Shown: positions 28,491 to 37,273 of the stretch, piece after piece
Numbering within the stretch: position 1 is the stretch's first letter
Layout of the letters: each line of letters opens with the position of its first letter
Source: Myxococcales bacterium
GTDB taxonomy: Bacteria; Myxococcota_A; Polyangia; Polyangiales; Houyiibacteriaceae
Assembly (NCBI GenBank): GCA_029862185.1
Contig: JAOTXX010000028.1
Location: forward strand, 1-44,853
Reading direction: 5' to 3'
Length of the DNA: 44,853 bases
Position numbers and translations under genes: made by a program
The notes under the pieces: model-generated
What the model was told of the DNA's origin: nothing
What the model saw: only the letters and a program-made list of their open reading frames with translations
Databases searched by the model: none

Positions 28491-29333
28491 ATGCCCGAGC
28501 TGTGGGGCGTCCTCAATGTAACGCCGGATTCGTTCAGCGATGGGGGTAAGTACCTAGAGCCTGGGGCGGCGATCGATCACGGCCGACGGTTGCTGCAGGA
28601 CGGCGCCGAGGTGCTCGATATCGGCGGCGAATCGTCGAGGCCCGCCGGCCGAGCCTATGGAGAAGGCTTCGATGAGGTGCCGGCCGTCGAGGAGATTCGG
28701 CGCGTCGTACCGGTCATCGAAGTCCTGGCGGGACGGCTCGGGGCGCGTGTTTCCATCGATACCGTCAAGCCGGAGGTCGCTACGGCGGCGCTCGCGGCCG
28801 GCGCCAGCGTCGTCAACGACGTGCGTTGTGCTCGAGATCCTGCGCTCGCGAAGGTCGCTGCGGCAAGGGGCGCCGACTACGTCATCATGCACAACCGTGG
28901 TCGAGGCGAAGCGCGCTCGCCCAACACCGACTACGGGGACGTCGTCGAGGACGTGCTGGCCGAGCTCTTGGCGGCTGCTGAACGCGTGGAGCGTGCAGGG
29001 GTGCCACGGGCGTCGGTCTGGCTCGATCCGGGGCTGGGATTCGCCAAGACAGCCGCCCAGTCGGCTGAGCTGCTAAGTTCTCTTGGGCGTTTCCGAAAGA
29101 CCGGATACCGTGTACTAGTGGGGCCTTCGCGGAAATCCTTCATCGCCGAGCTTGCGCCTAATCCAGGTGGAGAGCCGCCTCCTGTCGACGATCGCCTCGG
29201 CGGCACGGCAGCCGCGGTTGCGATTTGTGTGGCTGCAGAAGTCGATGCGGTACGCGTCCACGATGTGTTCGTGATGCGCCAGTTGATTCGCGTGACCCAG
29301 GCCCTCCATGAAGCCGGCGGAGGCGCACGGTGA
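28491..29333 (+). CDS. folP: Dihydropteroate synthase
   Basis: Condenses dihydropterin pyrophosphate with p-aminobenzoate to dihydropteroate; target of sulfonamides. The TIM barrel shows NVTPDSFSDGG (9-19), DIGGESSRP, VSIDTVKPEVA, VVNDVR, LDPGLGFAKT, VGPSRKSF and the C-terminal RVHDV. All substrate residues expected for the family (N, D, K, S-R, R-x-H) are in place, so it should be active. GGAGG lies 6 bases before the ATG. The stop overlaps the cdaA GTG (GTGA), so translation of the cyclase is probably coupled to it. Confidence 0.95.
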   Translation: MPELWGVLNVTPDSFSDGGKYLEPGAAIDHGRRLLQDGAEVLDIGGESSRPAGRAYGEGFDEVPAVEEIRRVVPVIEVLAGRLGARVSIDTVKPEVATAALAAGASVVNDVRCARDPALAKVAAARGADYVIMHNRGRGEARSPNTDYGDVVEDVLAELLAAAERVERAGVPRASVWLDPGLGFAKTAAQSAELLSSLGRFRKTGYRVLVGPSRKSFIAELAPNPGGEPPPVDDRLGGTAAAVAICVAAEVDAVRVHDVFVMRQLIRVTQALHEAGGGAR

Positions 29334-30259
29334 TCGAAGTGCTCACCAGCGTTTTGAGCGAGCTCAGCTCCGGCTTCTCGAGCTTCTTTCAGCGAAGCCC
29401 TTGGGAAGTGCTTCATGACGCGCTGGACATCGGACTCGTCGCGGTTCTCATTTACTGGGCCTTGGTCATCTTGCGTGGAACCCGCGCGATGCAAGTGGCC
29501 ATCGGACTCAGTCTCGTTTTCGTCGGCTATCTCTTTGCGCGTCGCATCGGCTTGGTGACCGTCACCACGATTCTGGATTCGGTGCTCGCCTATCTGGCGG
29601 TCATCGTCGTGATCATCTTCCAATCGGACATCCGGCGTGCGCTCGCGCGAATGGGAAGGCGACCCCTACTTCGGGGGCAGCGCACCGCCAAGGAGACGCA
29701 AACCATCGAAGAAGTGATCAAAGCCGCTGGAACGCTCGCACAGAAGCGCATCGGCGCCTTGGTCGCGTTTGAGCGCAGCGCCGCGCTCGACGAATTCATC
29801 GAGCGGGGTACCGAGGTCGATGCTGCGGTTAGCAAAGAGCTGCTGCACAGCGTGTTCGTACCGAGCTTCGAGAACCCCATGCACGACGGCGCCGTCGTAA
29901 TCCGCGAGGGTCGAATCTGGCAGGCGGGTGTGTTCCTGCCGATGGCAGGCTCTGCCGGAGGCGACCGTTCGCTGGGTGCGCGCCACCGCGCTGGGATTGG
30001 CATCACCGAAGAAACCGACGCGGTCGTGGTCGTCGTCAGCGAGGAGCGTGGGGCGATTTCTCTGTGCTTCGACGGCAACATCGTTCGAAACCTCGACGTT
30101 AGCTCTTTGCGGGATGCGCTTTACGGCCTCTTCTACGCACCCAAGCGCAGTCGCCGCAAAGCCGCGGATCGGCGCACAACCTTGGCGCCGCCCGAGGCGA
30201 GTCGTTCGCAGAGCCCAGATGCCGTCATCACGGTGAAGAAGGCGGAGGAAACGCGGTGA
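29330..30259 (+). CDS. cdaA: Diadenylate cyclase CdaA (c-di-AMP synthase)
   Basis: Makes cyclic di-AMP from two ATP at the membrane. Three N-terminal helices (about 34-50, 55-72, 78-98) are followed by the DAC (DisA_N) domain with the catalytic D-G-A motif (186-188, MHDGAVVI) and R-H-R (218-220, LGARHRAGIG). After the cyclase domain is a 50-residue charged tail (KRSRRKAADRR and onward) without known motif. The GTG start has GGAGG 6 bases upstream and overlaps the folP stop. cdaR follows with the same type of overlap. c-di-AMP is best known in Gram-positives but is also made in deltaproteobacterial groups. Confidence 0.95.
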   Translation: MIEVLTSVLSELSSGFSSFFQRSPWEVLHDALDIGLVAVLIYWALVILRGTRAMQVAIGLSLVFVGYLFARRIGLVTVTTILDSVLAYLAVIVVIIFQSDIRRALARMGRRPLLRGQRTAKETQTIEEVIKAAGTLAQKRIGALVAFERSAALDEFIERGTEVDAAVSKELLHSVFVPSFENPMHDGAVVIREGRIWQAGVFLPMAGSAGGDRSLGARHRAGIGITEETDAVVVVVSEERGAISLCFDGNIVRNLDVSSLRDALYGLFYAPKRSRRKAADRRTTLAPPEASRSQSPDAVITVKKAEETR

Positions 30260-31221
30260 GCGCCATCGTCGAAGCGCTGAACGCCGTGCGGCTTCTCGTC
30301 ACCGAGAACCTTGGCCTCAAAGCCAGCGCGCTCGGCATCGCGATCCTCATGTTTTCGCTCGTGCACGGTGCCGAGGACATGGAGCGAAACATCTATGTCG
30401 ACGTCGCCGTCCGGCCGCCACCCGACGCCAAGGACATGATTCTGGTCACCGAGACGCCGGACCGGGTACGAGTGCGTCTCAAGGGCAGTCGCGCCCGATT
30501 GAATTCACTCCGCCAGGAAGCCCTGCCTGCGGTCGACGTGGAGCTCAAGTCTCGCGAAGACTCGCGGTACTATTTCGAGAAAGAGATGTTCGATTTGCCC
30601 GCAGGCGTTTCGGTCATGCAGGTCGTGCCGCCATCCTTGGTGTTCAAATGGGTGCCTCGGGCCGTCCGCGACATCCCGGTCGAGGTGTTTCTGGAGGGCC
30701 AGCTGGCTCCGGGCCTCGAGTGGGCGGGGGAGCCCGAAGTGTTTCCGGAGGCAGTCGAGGTCGATGGACCGCGAGATGTCGTCAACTCGATTCGCACCGT
30801 TCGGTCGATGCAGGTCGACGTTTCGGAGCTCGACGAAGGCGTCGTTCAGCGCGAGGTGCAACTCGTCTCGGCTCCGGCGAACACGAGCTTCGACACGCAA
30901 ACTGTTCTGGTGACCCTGCGGGTCCAAGCCAAGTTGAAAGTTCGCGTGCTCTCGCCGTTGCGGGTCGACGCTGAGGGCGTCGTTCCTCGTGCGCTTCGGC
31001 CTCGAGCAGTCGCCGCCCGCATCCGCGGCCCTGAGGCGCTGGTTGACGCCTTGAATCCGGCCTCGGTGCTCGCCATCGTAAGCCTGAGCGAGACGTCCAC
31101 GAAGAAGGGCGCCGTAGCGGTGCCGGTCGAGCTACGCGGATTGCCCGACGGCATCGAAGTGCTCGGGGTCGAGCCGTCGGCCATCACCGTCCTCTTCAAC
31201 GAGCCGCCAGCAGTCCCCTAG
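30256..31221 (+). CDS. cdaR: YbbR-domain protein, CdaA regulator CdaR
   Basis: Membrane-anchored partner that modulates CdaA. A single N-terminal helix (about 15-36, ENLGLKASALGIAILMFSLV) is followed by YbbR-type beta domains outside the membrane; the repeating pattern is visible as V-x-V-R-L-K-G (near 72-78), V-P-V-E-V-F-L-E-G and I-P-V-E style strands, and VEVDGPRDVVNSIRTVRS. The GTG start is in a GTGA overlap with the cdaA stop and has GGAGGAA upstream. In Firmicutes glmM is next on the same strand; here the next gene is glmM on the opposite strand, and the two genes converge across 69 bases with no clear terminator. Confidence 0.9.
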   Translation: MSAIVEALNAVRLLVTENLGLKASALGIAILMFSLVHGAEDMERNIYVDVAVRPPPDAKDMILVTETPDRVRVRLKGSRARLNSLRQEALPAVDVELKSREDSRYYFEKEMFDLPAGVSVMQVVPPSLVFKWVPRAVRDIPVEVFLEGQLAPGLEWAGEPEVFPEAVEVDGPRDVVNSIRTVRSMQVDVSELDEGVVQREVQLVSAPANTSFDTQTVLVTLRVQAKLKVRVLSPLRVDAEGVVPRALRPRAVAARIRGPEALVDALNPASVLAIVSLSETSTKKGAVAVPVELRGLPDGIEVLGVEPSAITVLFNEPPAVP

Positions 31222-31290
31222 CCACCCCCGATTGCAAATCCGGTGAACGCGGAGCGCCTTGACGCGACGCGGGGCTTTGCCATTTTTCGG

Positions 31291-32658
31291 CTAGCGGGCG
31301 AGCTTGAACTCTTTCTTGGCTTCCTCAGCGATGCCGTTGGCCATGGCTTCGATGCGGTCCTGTTTGGGGCCCTCGATCATGACACGAAGCTTCGGCTCGG
31401 TTCCGCTCCATCGGACCAGCACGCGGCCGTTCTTGCCGAGGGACTTCTCCGCAAGGGCGATTGCTCGACGGGTCTTGGGCAGCTCTTGGAGGGCACGGCG
31501 ATCGGGGAGTGTGACGTTCACCAGCACTTGCGGAACCCGTTGCATCGCGTCGCTGGCGAGCTCGGACAGCGGTCGCCCTTCGCGCAGCACGATGGCGAGC
31601 ACCTGCATGGCCGCGACGAGGCCGTCGCCGGTCGTCGCATGGTCGAGAAAGATCAAATGTCCGGATTGTTCTCCCCCGAAATTGAGGCCCCGTTGCCGCA
31701 TGGCGTCGACGACGTAGCGGTCACCAACGTTGCACCGCAATAGTTTACCACCGTCCTCTTCAATCGCGCGCTCGAGGCCGAGGTTGCTCATGACGGTGGT
31801 CGCGAGGGTTCGTCGCCGAAGGCGCTTGGCGCGGAGCATTCGCGTCGCGCACAGAGCCATGATCGCGTCGCCGTCGATCTGATTGCCTTTTTCGTCGATC
31901 ATGATGATGCGGTCGGCGTCGCCGTCGAGGGCGATGCCGAGATCTGCGCCACGTTTTCGGACCTCTTTGGCACAAGCATCCGGGTGCAGCGCACCGACCT
32001 TGTGGTTGATGTTTTTCCCGTTGGGCCGCACGCCGATGGCGTGGGTCGTCGCACCAAGCTCGGAAAAAACCAGTGGCGCGGTTCGGTACGCGGCGCCATT
32101 GGCTGCGTCGACGACAATCCTCACGCCTTCCAAGGTCAACTCGTCGGGGAAAGACGCTTTGACGAAGGCGACGTAACGCCCCGGTGCGTCGTCCAATCGC
32201 TCCGCGCGGCCAACGCGGACTCCGGTCGGGCGCTTCTTGTCGAGCTCCGAACCGAAGATCAGAGCCTCGATTTCTAGCTCGACTTCGTCGGGGAGCTTGA
32301 ACCCATCCGGTCCGAAGATCTTGATTCCATTGTCCTGGTAGGGGTTGTGCGACGCGCTGATGACCACTCCCGCATCCGCCCGCATGCTAGTGGTGAGGTG
32401 CGCGATGGCGGGCGTCGGCAACGGCCCTGACAGCAGCACCTCACCGCCCAGCGCGCAGATGCCTGAAGCGACGGCCGTCTCGAAGAGGTAGCCTGAAAGA
32501 CGAGTGTCCTTTCCGACGACAATCCTGGGCACGTGCTTCACCCGCTTCCCGGCTTGATACGCGATGGCGGCGCCGATGCGAAAAGCGACCTCCGGTGTCA
32601 TGTCCCCGCGATTGGCGAGGCCGCGAATCCCATCGGTTCCGAATAGTTTGCGACTCAT
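31291..32658 (-). CDS. glmM: Phosphoglucosamine mutase
   Basis: Converts glucosamine-6-phosphate to glucosamine-1-phosphate for peptidoglycan and LPS precursors. Full length (455). It starts RKLFGTDGIRGLAN, has the phosphoserine loop VISASHNPYQDNGIK (S103), the metal loop DGDADR, the sugar loop GGEQSGH and the phosphate-binding RWSGTEPKLRVM. The G-T-D-G-I-R-G start and S-A-S-H-N-P identify GlmM rather than ManB/PMM. It begins 7 bases after the tamB stop codon, so it is the third gene of a tamA-tamB-glmM run, not part of the cdaA-cdaR operon that it faces. Confidence 0.96.
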   Translation of the reverse strand: MSRKLFGTDGIRGLANRGDMTPEVAFRIGAAIAYQAGKRVKHVPRIVVGKDTRLSGYLFETAVASGICALGGEVLLSGPLPTPAIAHLTTSMRADAGVVISASHNPYQDNGIKIFGPDGFKLPDEVELEIEALIFGSELDKKRPTGVRVGRAERLDDAPGRYVAFVKASFPDELTLEGVRIVVDAANGAAYRTAPLVFSELGATTHAIGVRPNGKNINHKVGALHPDACAKEVRKRGADLGIALDGDADRIIMIDEKGNQIDGDAIMALCATRMLRAKRLRRRTLATTVMSNLGLERAIEEDGGKLLRCNVGDRYVVDAMRQRGLNFGGEQSGHLIFLDHATTGDGLVAAMQVLAIVLREGRPLSELASDAMQRVPQVLVNVTLPDRRALQELPKTRRAIALAEKSLGKNGRVLVRWSGTEPKLRVMIEGPKQDRIEAMANGIAEEAKKEFKLAR

Positions 32659-32665
32659 GCTTGCT

Positions 32666-35600
32666 TCATGGCTCCCAGGTGATGTCGATGCTCCAGTTCG
32701 ACGGCGGAGCGAAGGTGCCCGTCGTGACGAAGTTTAGTGGCCAAAGGGCCTCGATCAAGAAACCAGGCCGCTGGGCCTGTGCGGTCGTGTTTGGGCCACC
32801 CTCGCTGCGCCGAGCTACGAACTGTCCTTCGACGTACAGCCCACGGATTGGAACATTGTCGGGAATCACGCTGTCCACGTTGAAACCGACTTGTACGGCC
32901 GTGTCACCCTCGGTGTCGTCGGCGGAGGCTTGTCCTTGAGTGATGCCAAACGTCGGCGCAAATCCGCCAAACTGAGACTGCAGGGAAGCGGAGAACAGAC
33001 CGGCTGCCACGCCGCTCAGGAAGTCCGTCGTGTCCTGGGATGCTTGTGCGGTCGACGTGTTGACCCCGCGTTGTTGACGCGTCGTGCCCGTGACGAGTAG
33101 GGCGATCACCTGCGCTTGGCTGGTCGTGGGCACGCTCGACTTGAACTCGATTTTCGGGTCGCTGAGGCGACCAGAGACGATGACAGTCACGTCATCGTTG
33201 CTGCCGCGCAAGGAGTGGCGCGCAACCAGGTCGACTTTGGCGTCCATCTCGGGGTCGCCGTCGAAAATCATGTTGCCGGAACGCACTTCGAACCGTTTCC
33301 CGAAAACCTTGAAGTTGCCCGTGTGGAGGGTCACCGATCCTTCTACCGAAAGCTCTTCGGCCATGCGCGTATCCAACTTGGCCGTCGCCTCGACGTAGAA
33401 GCCCTGGTCTTTGCTCCGGATCACGAGTCGATCCTCGGAGCGCACCTTCAGATTCACGAAGTACGCGCCGGATTTGCGAATCGGCTGATATTCTTCGCCG
33501 ATGAAGAAGACCTCGGGATGTGGCGCAAGGTCCTGTGGGGTCGCCGAGGTTTCCGGGATGTCGAGCACGAGCTTGCGCAGGCTTACCTCTCCATCGAGGC
33601 CCTCGTCTTCGAACTTAGCCCTCATCCGGGCGGTTCCAGCGAGCCGCGCGATGATCGAGCCTTCTTGGCGTAGAGGGAAATCCTTCGCTTTGACCACGAA
33701 GTCCGCGTCATTGAGGCGCAGCTTCTTGAACCCAACGCGGCCGTCGAGCGTCGCCGAGCCGTTCGTGTCTGTCACTTTCAGACCCGTGATCGCGACGCCA
33801 TCCTCGTCGAAAATTGCACGGCCAGCCACGTTCTCGAGCGTCTGGCCCACCGCTCGAACGTTGACTCGGCCGTCCGTGAGGTCGACGCTTCCCACGAGCT
33901 TCGGGTCCTGCACGCGACCCTGTGCCGTCACGCTGCCCTGAAGGATTCCCTCGACGTTGACCACGCCGGCCATCCAGGCGAGCACCGCCTGCAAGGGCAT
34001 CCGGTCGAAATTCGCTTTCGCGTCCACGTCGCCTTTCTTGGCGAGCTCTGGGACCGGATGTTCGCTGTCCCAAATCAGCGGGACTTTCGCGGCAATGGTC
34101 GAGGAGCCCCCATTCCACCAGCGCATGTCCATGTCGATTGCTGCAACCCCGTCGTGGTACCCGCCGGAAACGCGGTTTAGCGAGGGTGGCGTTTCGACGA
34201 TCGTATTTACCATCCCGGCTCGCCGGCCCGGCTCGAGGCGGCGCGCGCGAAGCTCGTCGGACTCCATCGAGAAAGAGAGATCCGGATCATCGCTGAAGAG
34301 GCCCGTGGCTTTGAGCTGCGCCGAGAGGACACCCGCGGCGTACCGACATAGGTAAGGCAAGTTCTCCATGGGCGCGTCATAGAAGTCCGCGCTGATTTGG
34401 GTCACTGGCCATGGGGGAATCTCGGCCCTTCGCAACCAATCGTCGAGCGGCGTCACCAAAGAGGCCTGCAGGTTGAGCACCTTTGCGTTTCCCACGACGC
34501 CGTCCATGGTCAGCTCGGTGACCCCGTCTTCCAGTTGCGCTCTGACCGTCGCGCGCGGGTTGGCTTCGCTTCCGCACAGGCCCTCCGAGGAGTCCGAGAG
34601 CCAATCGATGCTGGAATGGAAATCGCCTCGAGTTCGGAATGCGCCGCCGGCGAGCGTGAAGCTGGCTGCGAGCTGCAGACGGTCTGCATCTGGTACGAAG
34701 AGCCCGCTGAGTTTCTTCGGGTACGCGCTCAACCGCCTTGGCGGCACGCGCACCGAAACGCGCCACGGTGAAGTCGCCAGTGCTTCCACAGCCTCGCTCG
34801 GCTTCTGAGCCAAGTGAACCAGGTCGACCAGCAGGCTGCCTTCGCCTTCGATCAACTCGCCTTCGTCATCCGCCATGCGAACTTGGGCGAGCAGCGCACC
34901 GTACTCGTATCGGAAATCCGATGCGAGCTTCACGGGACCCCAGCGGTCGACGATGAACCCTGGGATCTTGATGTTTCCCTTGAATGCAGATGCATCGATT
35001 GGGCCTGAGAATCGAATGCTGGCATCGGCGTAGCCCCGAACGTTCGGCATGTCTTCCTCGAGAATCAGCTCGAGCAGCGTCAGGTCCATCGCCCCGGTGC
35101 TCAGCGTCGTCTCGTAAACGCCTTCGCGCAGGGACTCGGCAACCCCTCCGGGCATGGGGTCCACGAAGCCGGTGGTGCTCAGCGTGAAGTTGCCGCGCCC
35201 GCCGAAATCGACCTGCGCATCGGCGTCGAGCAGTCCCTTGTCGTAGTTGATCAGATAAGCGGCGTTGACCGGAGAGATATCCCAGAGCACCGCGTCTGTG
35301 AGGGTGCCCTCCGCGACGATCGTCGGCTCTCGGTCGAGGTCGCCGCGAAACTCGAAGTGCAGGTCGACCCCGCCCGTGAAATCCGGCGCCGTCCGCGGAT
35401 AGAGAATCTTCAACACGGCCAAATCGAAATTCTCCAAGTCGGCGCGGATGTCGTCGGGCCCGTCGAAAAGCCACACGCCCTGGGCGTCGAGACGCTGCGG
35501 TCCATTGCCGATCAAGACCCGATCAAACGAGAGCCCATTGTCGGGGTCCAGCGTCGCATTGTTGACCGAACCCCTCCACGAGAGATCGCCCACGGCCAGC

Positions 35601-37273
35601 TCGACCTCGTCGACATCGAGCCGATAGATGCCCTCATTGGCCGCAACGCGGGCTTGAAACTCGGCGCGGCGATCGCCAGGCGCCGTGAACTCGCCGGTCG
35701 CGGTGTACTCCCTAGGGCCTCCTTTCAGGAGCGCTCGCCCGTTGCCAATCGGGTATCCCGCGACCCGGAGCGCCGCGCCGTCGAGCGCTAAATCGACCTT
35801 GGGCTTGAAGGGATCACCCCAGACGCGCCCCTCGAGGATGATGAAGTGCGCGCTGAGCGCTCCATACTGAAAGTGATCGAAGCGCACGCGGCCGTTGGCC
35901 TCGAAGTCCTCGCGCACCGTCTGGCGAATGCGCAGGTCGAAATCCGCGCCGCCCTCGATGCCCGACACGAATTGCTCGAAGTTGGGATCGCCGCTCACCT
36001 CGGGAATGTTCCCAACGACATGGATGTCCGTGATGCCTGCGTACTCGACCTGTCCGTCCAGATGCACGTCACCGCCCGCGTACTCGGCATCCACCGAGTC
36101 GATGTCGAGCCCGTCGTCGCGCGCTCGGATCTTTGCAAAGAGGGCCGGAATGTGGATGTCTTCGTATTTGAAGGCCTCCGTTTCGATCTCGACCCCGAGG
36201 ACGTCCTCGTTCTTGGGGTCGCTGGTCATCTCGATGCGACCCCCGACCGCGATCTCTGGTACGCCGCCGATCACTTTGGCTAGCTCGAGTCGAGGGCTGG
36301 CGATCTCGATTCGAGTCACGCCCTCCGTTGGAAGGTCCCCGTTGATTCGTGCGCGCCCTCCTGCAGTCTGTACGTCGGATTGGAGGCGATAGTCCTCCTC
36401 AGGTCCCCAAAGGCGCACCCAGCCCGTCGCATCTCCTTTGAGCGACTCCGCCCAGTCGAAGCCGACCTCGTATAGGGTTTCGGCCCGAACCGGTTCCACG
36501 CGGATGAAGAGATCGAGGTCCCAGGGGTCTTCGGGGGCGCTGTCTTCGCGCGGGCTGTAGACGAGCTCGGCGGTCAGATTCTCTTCCCCGCGGCTCGCCT
36601 CGGCGGTGACCTGTGTGCCTCTCACGTCTGTGTGGACGCTGCCGACGATGTTGTCGATGCTCGCTTCGAACGGGAACGGTTTGACCAGGCGGCCCTCGGC
36701 GGACCAGACCTCGATATCGGTAATCCAGTAGAACTCCATTCGACCCTTGGTGTCGAGGTCGACGACTCGGATGTCCTTCAAGCCGAGCAACTCTCCGGTC
36801 ACGTCGAGGTTGCGAAGGTCCACGTTGTCGACGATGGCGTGGAAGGGCTCTCCCACCGTGGGCGATTGGTCGGCCGCCTCGAATGCCGCCAAGAACGTCG
36901 GCGCTCCTTCGCCATCGTCGATGAGGTCCACCCAGCCATTGGTCAGCTCGGCATAATAGAATCGGAGACGCCCACGGAGAGCCGCGATTGGATCGATACC
37001 AAGCTCCACCGTTTCACCGTAGATGATCGCGCGGCCATCGGGGTCATAGACGAACGTGTCTTTGACGATCGTGTGCCAGAGCCGGAGCTGCGTGATGTAG
37101 CCGGCGTGCATGGTTCCGACCATCTGGTCGGAGACGAACTCGTTCAGCATGTCACGACCAATCCGTCGGCCGAGGTCGGTATCCAGATGAAACAGAACGC
37201 TCGAGAGCACCGAGACGATGGCGAGCAGCGGCCAGCCGAGAAACCAGCTCACCAAGCGGGAGAGCCAGCGCAT
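32666..37273 (-). CDS. tamB: Translocation and assembly module protein TamB
   Basis: AsmA-like inner-membrane-anchored protein that spans the periplasm and works with TamA in outer-membrane protein insertion or lipid transport. One N-terminal helix (about 8-28) precedes about 1480 residues of repetitive beta structure (AsmA/VPS13-like groove) ending in the conserved DUF490 C-terminal domain, with TGTTRQQRGVNTSTAQ and a final beta-strand WSIDITWEP. At 1535 residues it is longer than the E. coli protein (1259). The ATG overlaps the tamA stop (TGATG), so the two are translated together. Long antisense frames within it (for example 35357-35791) are not genes. Confidence 0.9.
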   Translation of the reverse strand: MRWLSRLVSWFLGWPLLAIVSVLSSVLFHLDTDLGRRIGRDMLNEFVSDQMVGTMHAGYITQLRLWHTIVKDTFVYDPDGRAIIYGETVELGIDPIAALRGRLRFYYAELTNGWVDLIDDGEGAPTFLAAFEAADQSPTVGEPFHAIVDNVDLRNLDVTGELLGLKDIRVVDLDTKGRMEFYWITDIEVWSAEGRLVKPFPFEASIDNIVGSVHTDVRGTQVTAEASRGEENLTAELVYSPREDSAPEDPWDLDLFIRVEPVRAETLYEVGFDWAESLKGDATGWVRLWGPEEDYRLQSDVQTAGGRARINGDLPTEGVTRIEIASPRLELAKVIGGVPEIAVGGRIEMTSDPKNEDVLGVEIETEAFKYEDIHIPALFAKIRARDDGLDIDSVDAEYAGGDVHLDGQVEYAGITDIHVVGNIPEVSGDPNFEQFVSGIEGGADFDLRIRQTVREDFEANGRVRFDHFQYGALSAHFIILEGRVWGDPFKPKVDLALDGAALRVAGYPIGNGRALLKGGPREYTATGEFTAPGDRRAEFQARVAANEGIYRLDVDEVELAVGDLSWRGSVNNATLDPDNGLSFDRVLIGNGPQRLDAQGVWLFDGPDDIRADLENFDLAVLKILYPRTAPDFTGGVDLHFEFRGDLDREPTIVAEGTLTDAVLWDISPVNAAYLINYDKGLLDADAQVDFGGRGNFTLSTTGFVDPMPGGVAESLREGVYETTLSTGAMDLTLLELILEEDMPNVRGYADASIRFSGPIDASAFKGNIKIPGFIVDRWGPVKLASDFRYEYGALLAQVRMADDEGELIEGEGSLLVDLVHLAQKPSEAVEALATSPWRVSVRVPPRRLSAYPKKLSGLFVPDADRLQLAASFTLAGGAFRTRGDFHSSIDWLSDSSEGLCGSEANPRATVRAQLEDGVTELTMDGVVGNAKVLNLQASLVTPLDDWLRRAEIPPWPVTQISADFYDAPMENLPYLCRYAAGVLSAQLKATGLFSDDPDLSFSMESDELRARRLEPGRRAGMVNTIVETPPSLNRVSGGYHDGVAAIDMDMRWWNGGSSTIAAKVPLIWDSEHPVPELAKKGDVDAKANFDRMPLQAVLAWMAGVVNVEGILQGSVTAQGRVQDPKLVGSVDLTDGRVNVRAVGQTLENVAGRAIFDEDGVAITGLKVTDTNGSATLDGRVGFKKLRLNDADFVVKAKDFPLRQEGSIIARLAGTARMRAKFEDEGLDGEVSLRKLVLDIPETSATPQDLAPHPEVFFIGEEYQPIRKSGAYFVNLKVRSEDRLVIRSKDQGFYVEATAKLDTRMAEELSVEGSVTLHTGNFKVFGKRFEVRSGNMIFDGDPEMDAKVDLVARHSLRGSNDDVTVIVSGRLSDPKIEFKSSVPTTSQAQVIALLVTGTTRQQRGVNTSTAQASQDTTDFLSGVAAGLFSASLQSQFGGFAPTFGITQGQASADDTEGDTAVQVGFNVDSVIPDNVPIRGLYVEGQFVARRSEGGPNTTAQAQRPGFLIEALWPLNFVTTGTFAPPSNWSIDITWEP

